Positions 8,434-16,665 of a stretch of 64,000 nt of DNA are shown piece by piece. Position 1 is the stretch's first letter; each line of letters opens with the position of its first letter. This stretch comes from CAIWHR01 sp963816925 (lineage in GTDB: Bacteria > Pseudomonadota > Gammaproteobacteria > Burkholderiales > Casimicrobiaceae): positions 82,723 to 146,722 of the forward strand of contig CAWFMY010000039.1 in the NCBI GenBank assembly GCA_963816925.1, given 5' to 3'. The notes under the pieces are model-generated. The model ran no database searches. It was given only the letters and a program-made list of their open reading frames with translations, and was not told where the DNA came from. The position numbers and the translations under genes are program-made.

Positions 8434-8847
8434 ATGGACCTGACGCTCGGCCAATCGCTCGCCGCACTGCCCGCGTTCGCCGCCTACTTCGCGTGCGCGC
8501 TGGCGCTGCTCGCCGCGTCGCTCGTGGTGTACGCGTGGGCGACGCCTTACGACGAGATCAAGCTGATCCGGGAGGGCAACGTCGCGGCCGCGGTGTCGTT
8601 CGGCGGCTCCACCTTGGGGCTCGCGCTGCCGCTCGCGAGCGTGGTCGCGCACGCCGTCAGCCTGCCCGACATGGTGGCCTGGGCGGTGGTCGCGCTCGTC
8701 GCGCAACTGATCGTGTATTTCGTGGTCTCGCGCCTCGTTCCGCACTTCGCGCAATCGATTCGAGACGGCCGCGTCGCGGGGAGCGCGATGCTGGCGTCGC
8801 TGGCGGTGGCGGTGGGCATCCTGAACGCCGCCTGCATGACGTACTGA
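8434..8847 (+). CDS. DUF350 (YjfL-like) membrane protein
   Basis: A 137-residue integral membrane protein with four predicted helices (about residues 10-34, 50-72, 80-100, 113-135). The conserved DUF350 segment is seen as TPYDEIKLIREGNVAAAVSF, and the glycine/serine-rich second helix as GGSTLGLALPLAS. The function is unknown. DUF350 genes accompany ygiB/ygiC homologues in many proteobacteria, so it is probably the membrane partner of the other two. It follows ygiC by 13 bp with GAGGAG as ribosome site. Confidence 0.88.
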   Translation: MDLTLGQSLAALPAFAAYFACALALLAASLVVYAWATPYDEIKLIREGNVAAAVSFGGSTLGLALPLASVVAHAVSLPDMVAWAVVALVAQLIVYFVVSRLVPHFAQSIRDGRVAGSAMLASLAVAVGILNAACMTY

Positions 8848-8865
8848 TTCGGGGGCGGACCGCGT

Positions 8866-8871
8866 TAGAAT
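8866..8871 (+). promoter_or_regulatory. TAGAAT -10 box ahead of the sox operon
   Basis: TAGAAT lies 40 bp before the soxY start in the only gap upstream of the sox cluster. No convincing -35 hexamer is seen at the right distance, so either an activator or an extended -10 would be required. Confidence 0.35.
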
Positions 8872-8911
8872 GCGTGCTCCGGGCAGGGCGCCGCTTCGAG
8901 GAGGATGGCAG

Positions 8912-9385
8912 ATGGGCACGACGCGAAGGGAATGGTTGAAGTCGGGCGGCGGCGCCACGCTGCTCACGCTGCTCGCCGCGGCGGGCTGGCTCAAGCCGGA
9001 CGAGGCGCTCGCGCAGTCCTGGAACAAGGCGGCGTTCGAGGCCAAGACGATGGACGAGGCGCTGAAGGCGCTCGGCACCGGGGCGCCCGCCGCGAGCAAG
9101 GACATCACCTTCGTGTCGACGCCGGACATCGCCGAGAACGGCGCGGTCGTGCCGATCGGCATCGCGAGCGCGATTCCGAAAACGGAGGCCATCGCGATCC
9201 TGATCGAAAAGAATCCGAGCACGCTGACCGCCAATTTCGACATCCCGCCCGGCACCGATCCCGCGATCTCGACGCGCGTGAAAATGGCGCAGACCTCGAA
9301 TGTCTATGCGCTGGTGAAAGCCGACGGCAAATACTACGTGGCGTCCAAGGAAATCAAGGTCACGCTCGGCGGTTGCGGCGGTTGA
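8912..9385 (+). CDS. soxY: Sulfur carrier protein SoxY
   Basis: A 157-residue periplasmic SoxY, the swinging-arm carrier to which thiosulfate and its oxidation products are covalently bound. The C-terminus is the diagnostic GGCGG, where the cysteine carries the substrate. The N-terminus has a Tat signal (TTRREWLKSGGG, then a hydrophobic stretch ending DEALA). The chosen ATG follows GAGGAGG; an upstream in-frame ATG at 8870 would disturb the signal. It is first of soxYZAXB. SoxY folds and travels through Tat together with SoxZ, encoded 13 bp downstream. Confidence 0.96.
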   Translation: MGTTRREWLKSGGGATLLTLLAAAGWLKPDEALAQSWNKAAFEAKTMDEALKALGTGAPAASKDITFVSTPDIAENGAVVPIGIASAIPKTEAIAILIEKNPSTLTANFDIPPGTDPAISTRVKMAQTSNVYALVKADGKYYVASKEIKVTLGGCGG

Positions 9386-9398
9386 CCAGGGAGCGAAA

Positions 9399-9710
9399 AT
9401 GCCAGATCCGATGAAAATCCGGGCGACCGTCGTCGGCGACTCGACCGAAGTGAAAGTGATCATGAGCCACGAGATGGAGACGGGACAGCGCAAGGATGCG
9501 CAGGGCAAGGTCGTTCCCGCGTGGTTCATCCAGAGCGTCACGGCGACCTATGGCGGCAAGACCGTCCTGTCCGCGCAGTGGGGTCCGGCGATCGCGAAGA
9601 ATCCGTTCCTCGCCTTCAAGTTCAAGGGCGGCGCGAAAGGCGAGAAAGTCCAGATCGCATGGGTCGACAGCCGCGGCGAGAAGCGCAGCGACGAAGCGGT
9701 GATCGGTTGA
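9399..9710 (+). CDS. soxZ: Thiosulfate oxidation carrier subunit SoxZ
   Basis: A 103-residue SoxZ with no signal of its own, consistent with export as a complex with SoxY. Family features are the start MKIRATVVGDSTEVKVIMSH, the METGQRKD loop and the end FKGGAKGEKVQIAWVDSRG. It forms the SoxYZ heterodimer and presents the SoxY arm to SoxAX and SoxB in the periplasm. Its stop codon overlaps a TTG start for soxA. Confidence 0.95.
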   Translation: MPDPMKIRATVVGDSTEVKVIMSHEMETGQRKDAQGKVVPAWFIQSVTATYGGKTVLSAQWGPAIAKNPFLAFKFKGGAKGEKVQIAWVDSRGEKRSDEAVIG

Positions 9711-10501
9711 AAGGCTGCGCCGCACTGTCGGTCGCTTTTTTTGCATGCGCCGCGTTCGCGCAGGGCAGCGCCGTCGACGAGATCGCCAAGTACCGCGCCG
9801 CGCTGCAGGACGGCAACCCCGCGGAGTTGTGGGAGGCGCGCGGCGAAGCCCTCTGGAGCGCGCCGCGCGGGCCGAAGAACGTGTCGCTCGAGCGCTGCGA
9901 TCTCGGACTCGGGCCGGGCGTGGTCAAGGGCGCGTATGCGCAGCTGCCGAAATACTTCGCCGACGCCGATCGCGTGCAGGACCTCGAGACGCGGATCGTC
10001 TGGTGCATGGTGACGTTGCAGGGATTTTCCGACGCCGACGCGAAGAAGGGGCCTTTCGGCGGCCCCGACCGCAAGTCCGACATCGAGGCTTTCGTCGCGT
10101 ACGTGACGGCGGCATCACGCGGCGTGAAGATGAACGTGTCCCTCGCCGCGCCGCAGGAGCAGGAGATGTACCGACTCGGCGAGAAGATGTTCTATTTCCG
10201 CGGCGGCACGCACGATTTCGCCTGCGCGACCTGCCACGGCGAGGACGGCAAGCGCATTCGCCTGCAGGACCTGCCGAACCTCAGCACCGTCGAAGGCGCG
10301 CGCAAGGCATACACGACGTGGCCGGCGTACCGCGTCTCGCAGGGGGAGCTCCGCTCGTTCCAGTGGCGGCTCAACGATTGCTTCCGCCAGCAGCGCTTCC
10401 CCGAGCTCGTGTTCACGTCGGATGCGTCGATCGCGCTGACGATGTTCCTCGCCCGCAACGCCAACGGCGCCGCGTTCGACGCGCCGGCGATCAAGCGCTG
10501 A
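9707..10501 (+). CDS. soxA: c-type cytochrome SoxA (single-haem type)
   Basis: A protein of about 264 residues starting at TTG, which overlaps the soxZ stop; this start gives a short clean signal peptide (KGCAALSVAFFACAAFA). It has one CxxCH haem site, FACATCHGEDG, and a catalytic cysteine in LNDCFRQQRFPELVF that ligates the haem and becomes a persulfide. Two further cysteines (ERCDLG and VWCMV) sit where di-haem SoxA has its second haem and probably form a disulfide. With SoxX it attaches thiosulfate to SoxY. Confidence 0.93.
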   Translation: MKGCAALSVAFFACAAFAQGSAVDEIAKYRAALQDGNPAELWEARGEALWSAPRGPKNVSLERCDLGLGPGVVKGAYAQLPKYFADADRVQDLETRIVWCMVTLQGFSDADAKKGPFGGPDRKSDIEAFVAYVTAASRGVKMNVSLAAPQEQEMYRLGEKMFYFRGGTHDFACATCHGEDGKRIRLQDLPNLSTVEGARKAYTTWPAYRVSQGELRSFQWRLNDCFRQQRFPELVFTSDASIALTMFLARNANGAAFDAPAIKR

Positions 10502-10514
10502 GGAAGGATCGCCC

Positions 10515-11148
10515 ATGTCGCGCCATTCGCCGTTCCTCGCCGTCGCCGCCGCCCTTGCGCTGCCTGCCCTGCTGCACGGCTGCGCGACGGCGCCAACCGA
10601 CGCCGAAATCACCGCCAAAGCCGCGGCGACATTGAAGGCCTCGTTCAAGGAGCAGGGGCAGGCGAAGCTCGATCGCCTGGACCAGGACGACACGCAGAAG
10701 GCGTGCAGCATTCCCGCCGGCAAGACGGTGCCGAAGGAAGTCGCGGAGCGAATCGAGAAGGAGAACCTCGCCTCGATCCGATGGCCGGCCGACGGCAAGT
10801 ATGTCGGCGACTGGAAGAACGGCGAGAAGATCGCGCAGGAGGGTCGCGGGATGCAGTACTCCGACGATCCCAAGGTCGCGGCCGGCGCGAACTGCTACGC
10901 GTGCCATCAGATCGCGCCGCAGGAAGTCTCGTTCGGGACGATCGGGCCGTCGCTCTACCAGTTCGGCAAGCGCCGCGGCTACACCGACGAGACGCGCAAA
11001 TACGCCTACGGCAAGATCTTCAATGCGCGAAGCGTACAGCGCCTGCACGAACATGCCGCGCTTCGGGCACAAGGGCATCCTGACCGAGGCCCAGATCAAG
11101 GACGTCGTCGCGCTGCTCGTCGATCCCGAATCACCGGTGAATAAATAA
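10515..11148 (+). CDS. soxX: c-type cytochrome SoxX (one frame break)
   Basis: SoxX, the partner of SoxA in thiosulfate-binding cytochrome SoxAX. The signal MSRHSPFLAVAAALALPALL precedes GCATAP, so it may be a lipoprotein. The haem site is NCYACHQIAP, and the region FGTIGPSLYQFGKRRGY is typical. The distal methionine segment reads NMPRFGHKGILTEAQIKD, but only after skipping one base near 11026; without that the frame runs into a random tail. The total length leaves remainder 1. The 3' end in the restored frame (VVALLVDPESPVNK) matches the family, so the gene is probably intact in the organism. Confidence 0.88.
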
Positions 11149-11190
11149 CGGCCTGCAACGCGGGCCCGGCGGACGAGCGAGCGCCTGCGG

Positions 11191-12912
11191 ATGAATCGCC
11201 GCGAATTTCTCCACGCCGTTGCGGCGGCGGCCGCCGCGGGCCTGCCCGTCGACAGCGGCGCGGCGCTCGATCTCACCGCCGGCGCCGCGTTCTACGACGC
11301 CGTCACGCCGTTCGGCAACGTCGGGCTGCTGCACTTCACCGACTGCCACGCGCAACTGCTTCCGGTGCATTTCCGCGAGCCGAGCGTCAATCTGGGCATT
11401 GGTGCCGCAAAAGGGCAGCCGCCGCATCTCGTCGGCGAATTCCTGCTCCGCCACTTCGACATCAAGCCGGGGACGCGCGACGCGCACGCGTTCACCTATC
11501 TCGATTTTGCGCGAGCGGCGCGGGCCTATGGGCGCCTCGGCGGCTTCGCGCACCTCGCCACGCTGGTGAAGAAGCTCAAGGCCGCGCGCCCCGGCGCGCT
11601 TCTCCTCGACGGCGGCGACACGTGGCAGGGCTCGGCCACGGCGCTGTGGACGAAGGGCCAGGACATGGTCGACGCGCAAAAGGAACTCGGCGTCGACATC
11701 ACGACCGGCCACTGGGAATTCACGTTCGGCGCCGAGCGCGTGAAGGAAGTCGTCGACAAGGATTTCGCGGGCCGCATCGAGTTTCTGGCCCAGAACGTGA
11801 GGACGGCCGATTTCGGCGATCCGGTTTTTGCGCCTTACTCGATCCGCACCGTCAACGGCGTCCCGGTGGCGATTGTCGGGCAGGCGTTTCCGTATACGCC
11901 GATCGCCAATCCGCGCTACTTCGTGCCCGATTGGACCTTCGGCATCCGCGAAGACGACATGCAGAAGACGGTCGACGAGGTGCGCGCCAAAGGTGCGCAG
12001 GCCGTCGTCCTGCTGTCGCACAACGGCATGGACGTCGACCTCAAGATGGCGTCGCGCGTGACGGGAATCGACGCGATCCTCGGTGGCCACACGCATGACG
12101 CCGTGCCGCAGGGGACGCTGGTCGCCAATCGCGGCGGCAAGACGCTCGTGACCAACGCCGGCAGCAACGGCAAGTTCCTCGCGGTACTCGATCTCGACGT
12201 GCGGCGCGGCAGGGTCGCCGACTATCGCTATCGGCTGTTGCCGGTGTTCAGCGCGCTGCTCCCGCCCGATCCTGCGATGGACGCGCTGATCCGGAAGGCG
12301 CGCGCCCCGTACGCGGCGAAGCTCGGCGAGAAGCTCGCGATCACCGAAGGGCTCCTCTACCGCCGCGGCAATTTCAACGGCACCGCCGACCAGCTGATCC
12401 TCGACGGGCTGATGGCGGAAAAGAACGCCGAGATCGCGTTCTCGCCCGGCTTCCGCTGGGGGACGACGCTGCTGCCCGGCGACGCCGTCACGCTCGAGCA
12501 CCTGATGGACCAGACCGCGATCACGTATCCGTACGTCACCGTGAACGCCATGAACGGCGAGACCATCAAGACGATCCTCGAGGATGTCGCCGACAACCTC
12601 TTCAATCCCGATCCGTATTACCAGCAGGGCGGCGACATGGTGCGCGTCGGCGGTCTCAAGTACGCGATCGACCCGAACGCGGCGATGGGGCAGCGCATCA
12701 CGAGCATGACGCTCGGCGGCAAGCCGCTCGATGCGGCGAAGACGTACAAGGTCGCGGGCTGGGCGCCGGTGTCCGAAGACGCGCGCGCCGCGGGGGGCGA
12801 ACCGATCTGGGATGTCATGACACGCTACCTGCGCAGGAAAAAAACGATCCCGCCGCTGGCGCAGAACCTCCCGAAGGTCGAGGGCGTGTCCGGAAACCCT
12901 GGGATCGGCTGA
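11191..12912 (+). CDS. soxB: Thiosulfohydrolase SoxB
   Basis: A 573-residue SoxB, the di-manganese hydrolase that releases sulfate from SoxY-bound sulfonate. Tat signal MNRREFLHAVAAAAAAG. Metallophosphoesterase motifs appear in order: LLHFTDCHAQ, LLDGGDTWQGS, VVLLSHNGMD, ILGGHTHD; the 5'-nucleotidase-type C-terminal domain follows, with NFNGTADQLILDGLM. It is last in soxYZAXB and 42 bp from soxX. No soxCD follows, so on this window alone the pathway lacks sulfane dehydrogenase. Confidence 0.96.
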   Translation: MNRREFLHAVAAAAAAGLPVDSGAALDLTAGAAFYDAVTPFGNVGLLHFTDCHAQLLPVHFREPSVNLGIGAAKGQPPHLVGEFLLRHFDIKPGTRDAHAFTYLDFARAARAYGRLGGFAHLATLVKKLKAARPGALLLDGGDTWQGSATALWTKGQDMVDAQKELGVDITTGHWEFTFGAERVKEVVDKDFAGRIEFLAQNVRTADFGDPVFAPYSIRTVNGVPVAIVGQAFPYTPIANPRYFVPDWTFGIREDDMQKTVDEVRAKGAQAVVLLSHNGMDVDLKMASRVTGIDAILGGHTHDAVPQGTLVANRGGKTLVTNAGSNGKFLAVLDLDVRRGRVADYRYRLLPVFSALLPPDPAMDALIRKARAPYAAKLGEKLAITEGLLYRRGNFNGTADQLILDGLMAEKNAEIAFSPGFRWGTTLLPGDAVTLEHLMDQTAITYPYVTVNAMNGETIKTILEDVADNLFNPDPYYQQGGDMVRVGGLKYAIDPNAAMGQRITSMTLGGKPLDAAKTYKVAGWAPVSEDARAAGGEPIWDVMTRYLRRKKTIPPLAQNLPKVEGVSGNPGIG

Positions 12913-12915
12913 CGA

Positions 12916-14118
12916 TCAGACGACCGTCACGCGCGCGAACTTCCGCTTGCCGGCCTGGACGACGACGGTGCTGCCCGCGGCGATCAGGAGCCCCTTGTCC
13001 GCGACGACGTCGCCGTCGACCTTGAGTCCGCGCTGGGCAATGAGGCGCAACGCCTCGGACGTCGATTCGACGATGCCCGCCTGTTTGGCGAGTTGCGCGA
13101 TCGGCACGCCGGCGCCCGCCGATTGCACCGTCACGTCGGGCATGTCCTCGGGCATCGCGCCGCCCCGGAAGCGCGCGTCGAATTCGGCGAGCGCGTGCTC
13201 CGCGGCAGCCTGCGAATGGAACCGCGCGACGATTTCCTGCGCGAGCGCGACTTTGGCTTCGCGCGGGTTGCGCCCCGCGGCGCATTCCGCCTTGAGCTTC
13301 GCGATCTCGTCCAGCGGCCGGAACGACAGCAGCTCGTAGTAGCGCCACATGAGCACGTCGGAGATCGACATCAGCTTGCCGAACATGTCGTTGGGCGGAT
13401 CGGTGATCCCGACGTAGTTGTCGAGCGACTTCGACATCTTGTTGACGCCGTCGAGGCCTTCGAGCAGCGGCAGCGTAAGGATGCATTGCGGCTCCTGCCC
13501 GAAGTGGCGCTGCAGCTCGCGGCCGACCAGCAGGTTGAATTTCTGGTCGGTGCCGCCGAGCTCGACGTCGGCCTTCAGCGCAACCGAGTCGTAGCCCTGC
13601 GCGAGCGGGTAGAGGAATTCGTGGATCGCGATCGGCTGGCCGCTTTGGTAGCGCTTGGCGAAATCGTCGCGCTCCAGCATGCGCGCGACCGTGTATTTCG
13701 CGGCCAGCTTGATCATGCCGTCGGCGCCGAGCGGCATGAGCCACTTCGAATTGAAAGCGACCTCGGTCTTGTCGCGGTCGAGGATCAGGAACACCTGGTC
13801 CGTGTAGGTCTTCGCGTTGGCGGCGATTTCCTCGGGCGTCAGCGCGGGGCGCGTCACGTTGCGGCCGGTCGGGTCGCCGATCAGGCCGGTGAAATCGCCG
13901 ATCAGGAAGATGACGTGGTGGCCGAGATCCTGCAGCTGGCGGAGCTTGTTGAACTGCACCGTGTGGCCGAGATGCAGGTCGGGCCGCGTGGGATCGAAGC
14001 CCTCCTTGATCCGCAGCGGCTTGCCGCGCTTCAGCTTTTGCGCGAGCTCGCTCTCGACGATGAGCTCGTCGGCGCCGCGCTTGAAGACGGCAAGGTGGTG
14101 TTCGAGGTCGAAGGGCAT
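12916..14118 (-). CDS. tyrS: Tyrosyl-tRNA synthetase
   Basis: A class I aminoacyl-tRNA synthetase of 400 residues, the long TyrRS form. The HIGH-type motif is DLHLGH at residues 48-52 and the KMSKS loop is at 227-231. The C-terminal 65 residues form an S4 RNA-binding domain (ALRLIAQRGLKVDGDVV). The start MPFDLEHH is preferred over an in-frame ATG 28 codons upstream, which adds non-conserved sequence. It is convergent with soxB (3 bp apart) and divergent from the M23 peptidase gene, an arrangement common in betaproteobacteria. Confidence 0.96.
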   Translation of the reverse strand: MPFDLEHHLAVFKRGADELIVESELAQKLKRGKPLRIKEGFDPTRPDLHLGHTVQFNKLRQLQDLGHHVIFLIGDFTGLIGDPTGRNVTRPALTPEEIAANAKTYTDQVFLILDRDKTEVAFNSKWLMPLGADGMIKLAAKYTVARMLERDDFAKRYQSGQPIAIHEFLYPLAQGYDSVALKADVELGGTDQKFNLLVGRELQRHFGQEPQCILTLPLLEGLDGVNKMSKSLDNYVGITDPPNDMFGKLMSISDVLMWRYYELLSFRPLDEIAKLKAECAAGRNPREAKVALAQEIVARFHSQAAAEHALAEFDARFRGGAMPEDMPDVTVQSAGAGVPIAQLAKQAGIVESTSEALRLIAQRGLKVDGDVVADKGLLIAAGSTVVVQAGKRKFARVTVV

Positions 14119-14153
14119 TCGCGGGCGGAAACGGGGGGTGGAAGGGCGTGCGG

Positions 14154-14217
14154 TAGAATCCCAAGCTTCGCCCGCAATCCGTCCTGAACCATGAATGCGC
14201 ACGAAACGCGAATTCTA
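14154..14217. promoter_or_regulatory. Pair of divergent TAGAAT boxes between tyrS and the M23 peptidase gene
   Basis: TAGAAT on the plus strand at 14154-14159 would serve the M23 peptidase gene. ATTCTA at 14212-14217 is TAGAAT on the minus strand and would serve tyrS with a leader of roughly 85 nt. The minus box lies within the first codons of the peptidase gene. No clear -35 boxes are seen. Confidence 0.35.
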
Positions 14218-15528
14218 GCGCAAAGCACACGCCGAACCGGCGGCCGGTTCACGCTCGCGCCGAGGCAATGGCTTGCCGCGGTCGTGCTGACGCTTTGCGG
14301 CGTGGCGGCGTTCGCCCTCGCGCCGGGAACGACGCTTCCGACGCCGCCGACCACGACCGTCGTGCGTGCGCTGCCGCTGCCGATGCTGGCGCCGCTCGAT
14401 ACCGGCGCCGCGCCGCGTTTTCGCCACGAGGGCAGGATCCAGCGGGGCGACACGGTCGGCAGCGTGCTCGCGCGTCTCGGCGTCGACGATCCCGCGGCGC
14501 TCGCATTCCTGCGCACCGATCCCGCGGCACGGCCGCTCTATCAGCTGCGTCCCGGCCGCTCTCTTCGCGTCGAAACGGACGGCGACGGACTGCTGCAGGA
14601 GCTGCGCTTTCTCACCGGCGCCGGCGAGATGCTGACCATCGCCCGCAGCGGCGAGCGGCTGTCCGCGTCGTCCGCGCCCGCGCCGGTGGAGTTGCAATGG
14701 AGCATCGCGGCGGGCGAGATCCGCTCGTCGCTCTTCGCCGCGGCCGATGCGGCGGGGCTGCCCGACGCCGTGACGCTGCAGCTCGCCGACGTGTTCGCGG
14801 CGGACATCGATTTCTTCAAGGATCTGCAGCGCGGCGACCGCTTTTCCGTGGTCTACGAAATGCGCTACATCGACGGCGAGGCCGCGGGCGCGGGCCGCAT
14901 CGTCGCGGCCGAATTCGACAACCGCGGCAAGACCCATCGCGCGTTCCTGTTCCGCGATGCCGACGGCAGCGAAAACTACTACACGGCGGACGGCTCCGCG
15001 ATGCGCCGGGCATTCCTGCGCTCGCCGATGGAATTCTCGCGCGTGACGTCGGGGTTCTCGAATGCGCGCTTTCATCCGATCCTGCAGACCTGGCGCGCGC
15101 ACCGCGGCGTCGATTACGCGGCGCCCACGGGCACTCCGGTGCGCGCCACGGGCAACGGCAAGGTGGTTTTCGCCGGGCGGCAGGGCGGCTACGGGAACGT
15201 CGTCATCCTCGAGCATCAGGGCGTCTACTCCACGGTGTATGCCCATTTGTCGCGGATTGGGGGGGGCGTGCGCAGCGGCGCACGCGTGACGCAAGGCGAG
15301 GTCATCGGCTACGTCGGTCAGACCGGCTGGGCGACGGGGCCGCACCTGCATTACGAATTCCGCGTCGCCGGCGTGCAGCGCGACCCGCTGACCCTGGCGG
15401 CGTTGCCGGGCGGCGATCCGCTTCCGGCGTCGCGCCGGAGTGCATTCGCCACCCGCATCGAGCCGGCGATCGAGGAGCTCGCGCTCGCGCGCCGCTTCGC
15501 GGGCGCATCGTTCGCAACGCTCGATTAG
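14191..15528 (+). CDS. M23 (LytM) family murein endopeptidase, MepM-like
   Basis: A 445-residue cell-envelope hydrolase. A hydrophobic segment at about residues 28-45 anchors or exports it. An OapA/LysM-like region follows (IQRGDTVGSVLARLGV, LRPGRSL), then the zinc peptidase domain from about 290: HRGVDYAAPTGTPV, GNVVILEHQGVYSTVYAHLS, and GPHLHYEFR give the HxxxD and HxH zinc ligands. The family cleaves D-Ala-mDAP cross-links during wall growth. It precedes anmK, which recycles anhydro-muramic acid, so the pair is linked through peptidoglycan turnover. Confidence 0.92.
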   Translation: MNAHETRILAQSTRRTGGRFTLAPRQWLAAVVLTLCGVAAFALAPGTTLPTPPTTTVVRALPLPMLAPLDTGAAPRFRHEGRIQRGDTVGSVLARLGVDDPAALAFLRTDPAARPLYQLRPGRSLRVETDGDGLLQELRFLTGAGEMLTIARSGERLSASSAPAPVELQWSIAAGEIRSSLFAAADAAGLPDAVTLQLADVFAADIDFFKDLQRGDRFSVVYEMRYIDGEAAGAGRIVAAEFDNRGKTHRAFLFRDADGSENYYTADGSAMRRAFLRSPMEFSRVTSGFSNARFHPILQTWRAHRGVDYAAPTGTPVRATGNGKVVFAGRQGGYGNVVILEHQGVYSTVYAHLSRIGGGVRSGARVTQGEVIGYVGQTGWATGPHLHYEFRVAGVQRDPLTLAALPGGDPLPASRRSAFATRIEPAIEELALARRFAGASFATLD

Positions 15529-15555
15529 CTCGAGCGTCGACGCGTGGCTTCTCCG

Positions 15556-16656
15556 ATGCGCCGCGAACTCTTTGCAGGCGTGATGTCCGGGACGAGCCTC
15601 GACGGCGTCGACGCCGTGCTCGCCGACTTCACGCCCGGTGTCGCGACGTGCGCGCCGCTCGCCGCGACGCACATCGCGTTTCCCACCGCGCTCCGGCGTG
15701 AATTGCTGGCGCTGCAAGACGCGGGCGGGGACGAGATCGTGCGCGTTGCGCATGCCGCGAACGGGCTTGCCGACCTTTACGTGCACGCGTTGCGCAGCGT
15801 ATGTCTGGCGGCAAACGTCAACGCGCACGATGTCGTCGCCGCCGGTGTCCACGGGCAGACCGTGCGGCATCGCCCGCACGAAGGCTGGACGCTGCAGGTC
15901 AACAATCCGGCGCGCGTGGCGGAGCATGCCTACATGACCGTCGTGGCCGACTTCCGGATGCGCGACATCGCCGCGGGCGGGCAGGGCGCGCCGCTCGTTC
16001 CCGCGTTCCATGCCGCGCTCTTCGGCGCCGGCGTGCATCGCGTCGTGCTGAACATCGGCGGCATCGCCAACCTCACGGACCTTCCGCCGGCCGGCGCCGT
16101 GCGCGGATTCGACACCGGGCCCGGCAACGTCTTCCTCGATATGTGGCATGCGGAACGCCGTGGCGAGCCTTTCGACCGCGACGGCGCATGGGCGCGCACG
16201 GGTGTGGTCGACGAATCGCTGCTCGCCGCGCTGTTGGCGGAGCCTTATTTCGCGCAGACGCCTCCGAAAAGCACGGGCCGCGACCTTTTCAACGCGGGCT
16301 GGCTCAACGCGAGCCTCGCGGGCCGCGGCGTGACGCCGGCCGACGTGCAGGCCACGCTCGTCGCGCTGACCGCGGCGACGATCGCCGACGCGGTGACGGC
16401 GGAGTGCGCCGACGCCGTCGAGGTGCTCGTGTGCGGCGGCGGGGCGCGCAATGCAGCGCTCATGGAGGAATTGTCCCGCCGGCTTGCGCCGCGCGTGGTC
16501 GAGACCACGGCGATGCACGGGGTTCCGGTCGACCAGGTCGAGGCGCTCGCGTTTGCCTGGCTCGCGCGCGAAACGCTGGCGGGTCGTCCCGGCAACATTC
16601 CCGCAGTGACGGGCGCGCGCGGTCCGCGCGTGCTCGGCGCCATCTACCCGCGCTAG
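15556..16656 (+). CDS. anmK: Anhydro-N-acetylmuramic acid kinase
   Basis: A kinase of about 366 residues that phosphorylates and opens 1,6-anhydroMurNAc during cell-wall recycling. Family motifs: FAGVMSGTSLDGVDAVL at the N-terminus, GVHGQTVRH, GGIANLT, GFDTGPGN, and CGGGARN near the C-terminus. The ATG at 15556 is chosen; a GTG at 15544 in the same frame would add four residues. It lies 27 bp after the M23 peptidase gene on the same strand and is convergent with the beta-propeller gene. Confidence 0.95.
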   Translation: MRRELFAGVMSGTSLDGVDAVLADFTPGVATCAPLAATHIAFPTALRRELLALQDAGGDEIVRVAHAANGLADLYVHALRSVCLAANVNAHDVVAAGVHGQTVRHRPHEGWTLQVNNPARVAEHAYMTVVADFRMRDIAAGGQGAPLVPAFHAALFGAGVHRVVLNIGGIANLTDLPPAGAVRGFDTGPGNVFLDMWHAERRGEPFDRDGAWARTGVVDESLLAALLAEPYFAQTPPKSTGRDLFNAGWLNASLAGRGVTPADVQATLVALTAATIADAVTAECADAVEVLVCGGGARNAALMEELSRRLAPRVVETTAMHGVPVDQVEALAFAWLARETLAGRPGNIPAVTGARGPRVLGAIYPR

Positions 16657-16665
16657 CGCGGCGCG

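Noticed and set aside
10515..11148. soxX as a pseudogene
   Set aside because: Both haem ligands and the natural C-terminus are preserved once one base is skipped, and the neighbouring sox genes are intact, so an artefact is more likely.
15544..15558. GTG at 15544 as the anmK start
   Set aside because: It adds only four non-conserved residues, and neither start has a strong ribosome site. The ATG at 15556 fits the family start better, but the GTG cannot be excluded.
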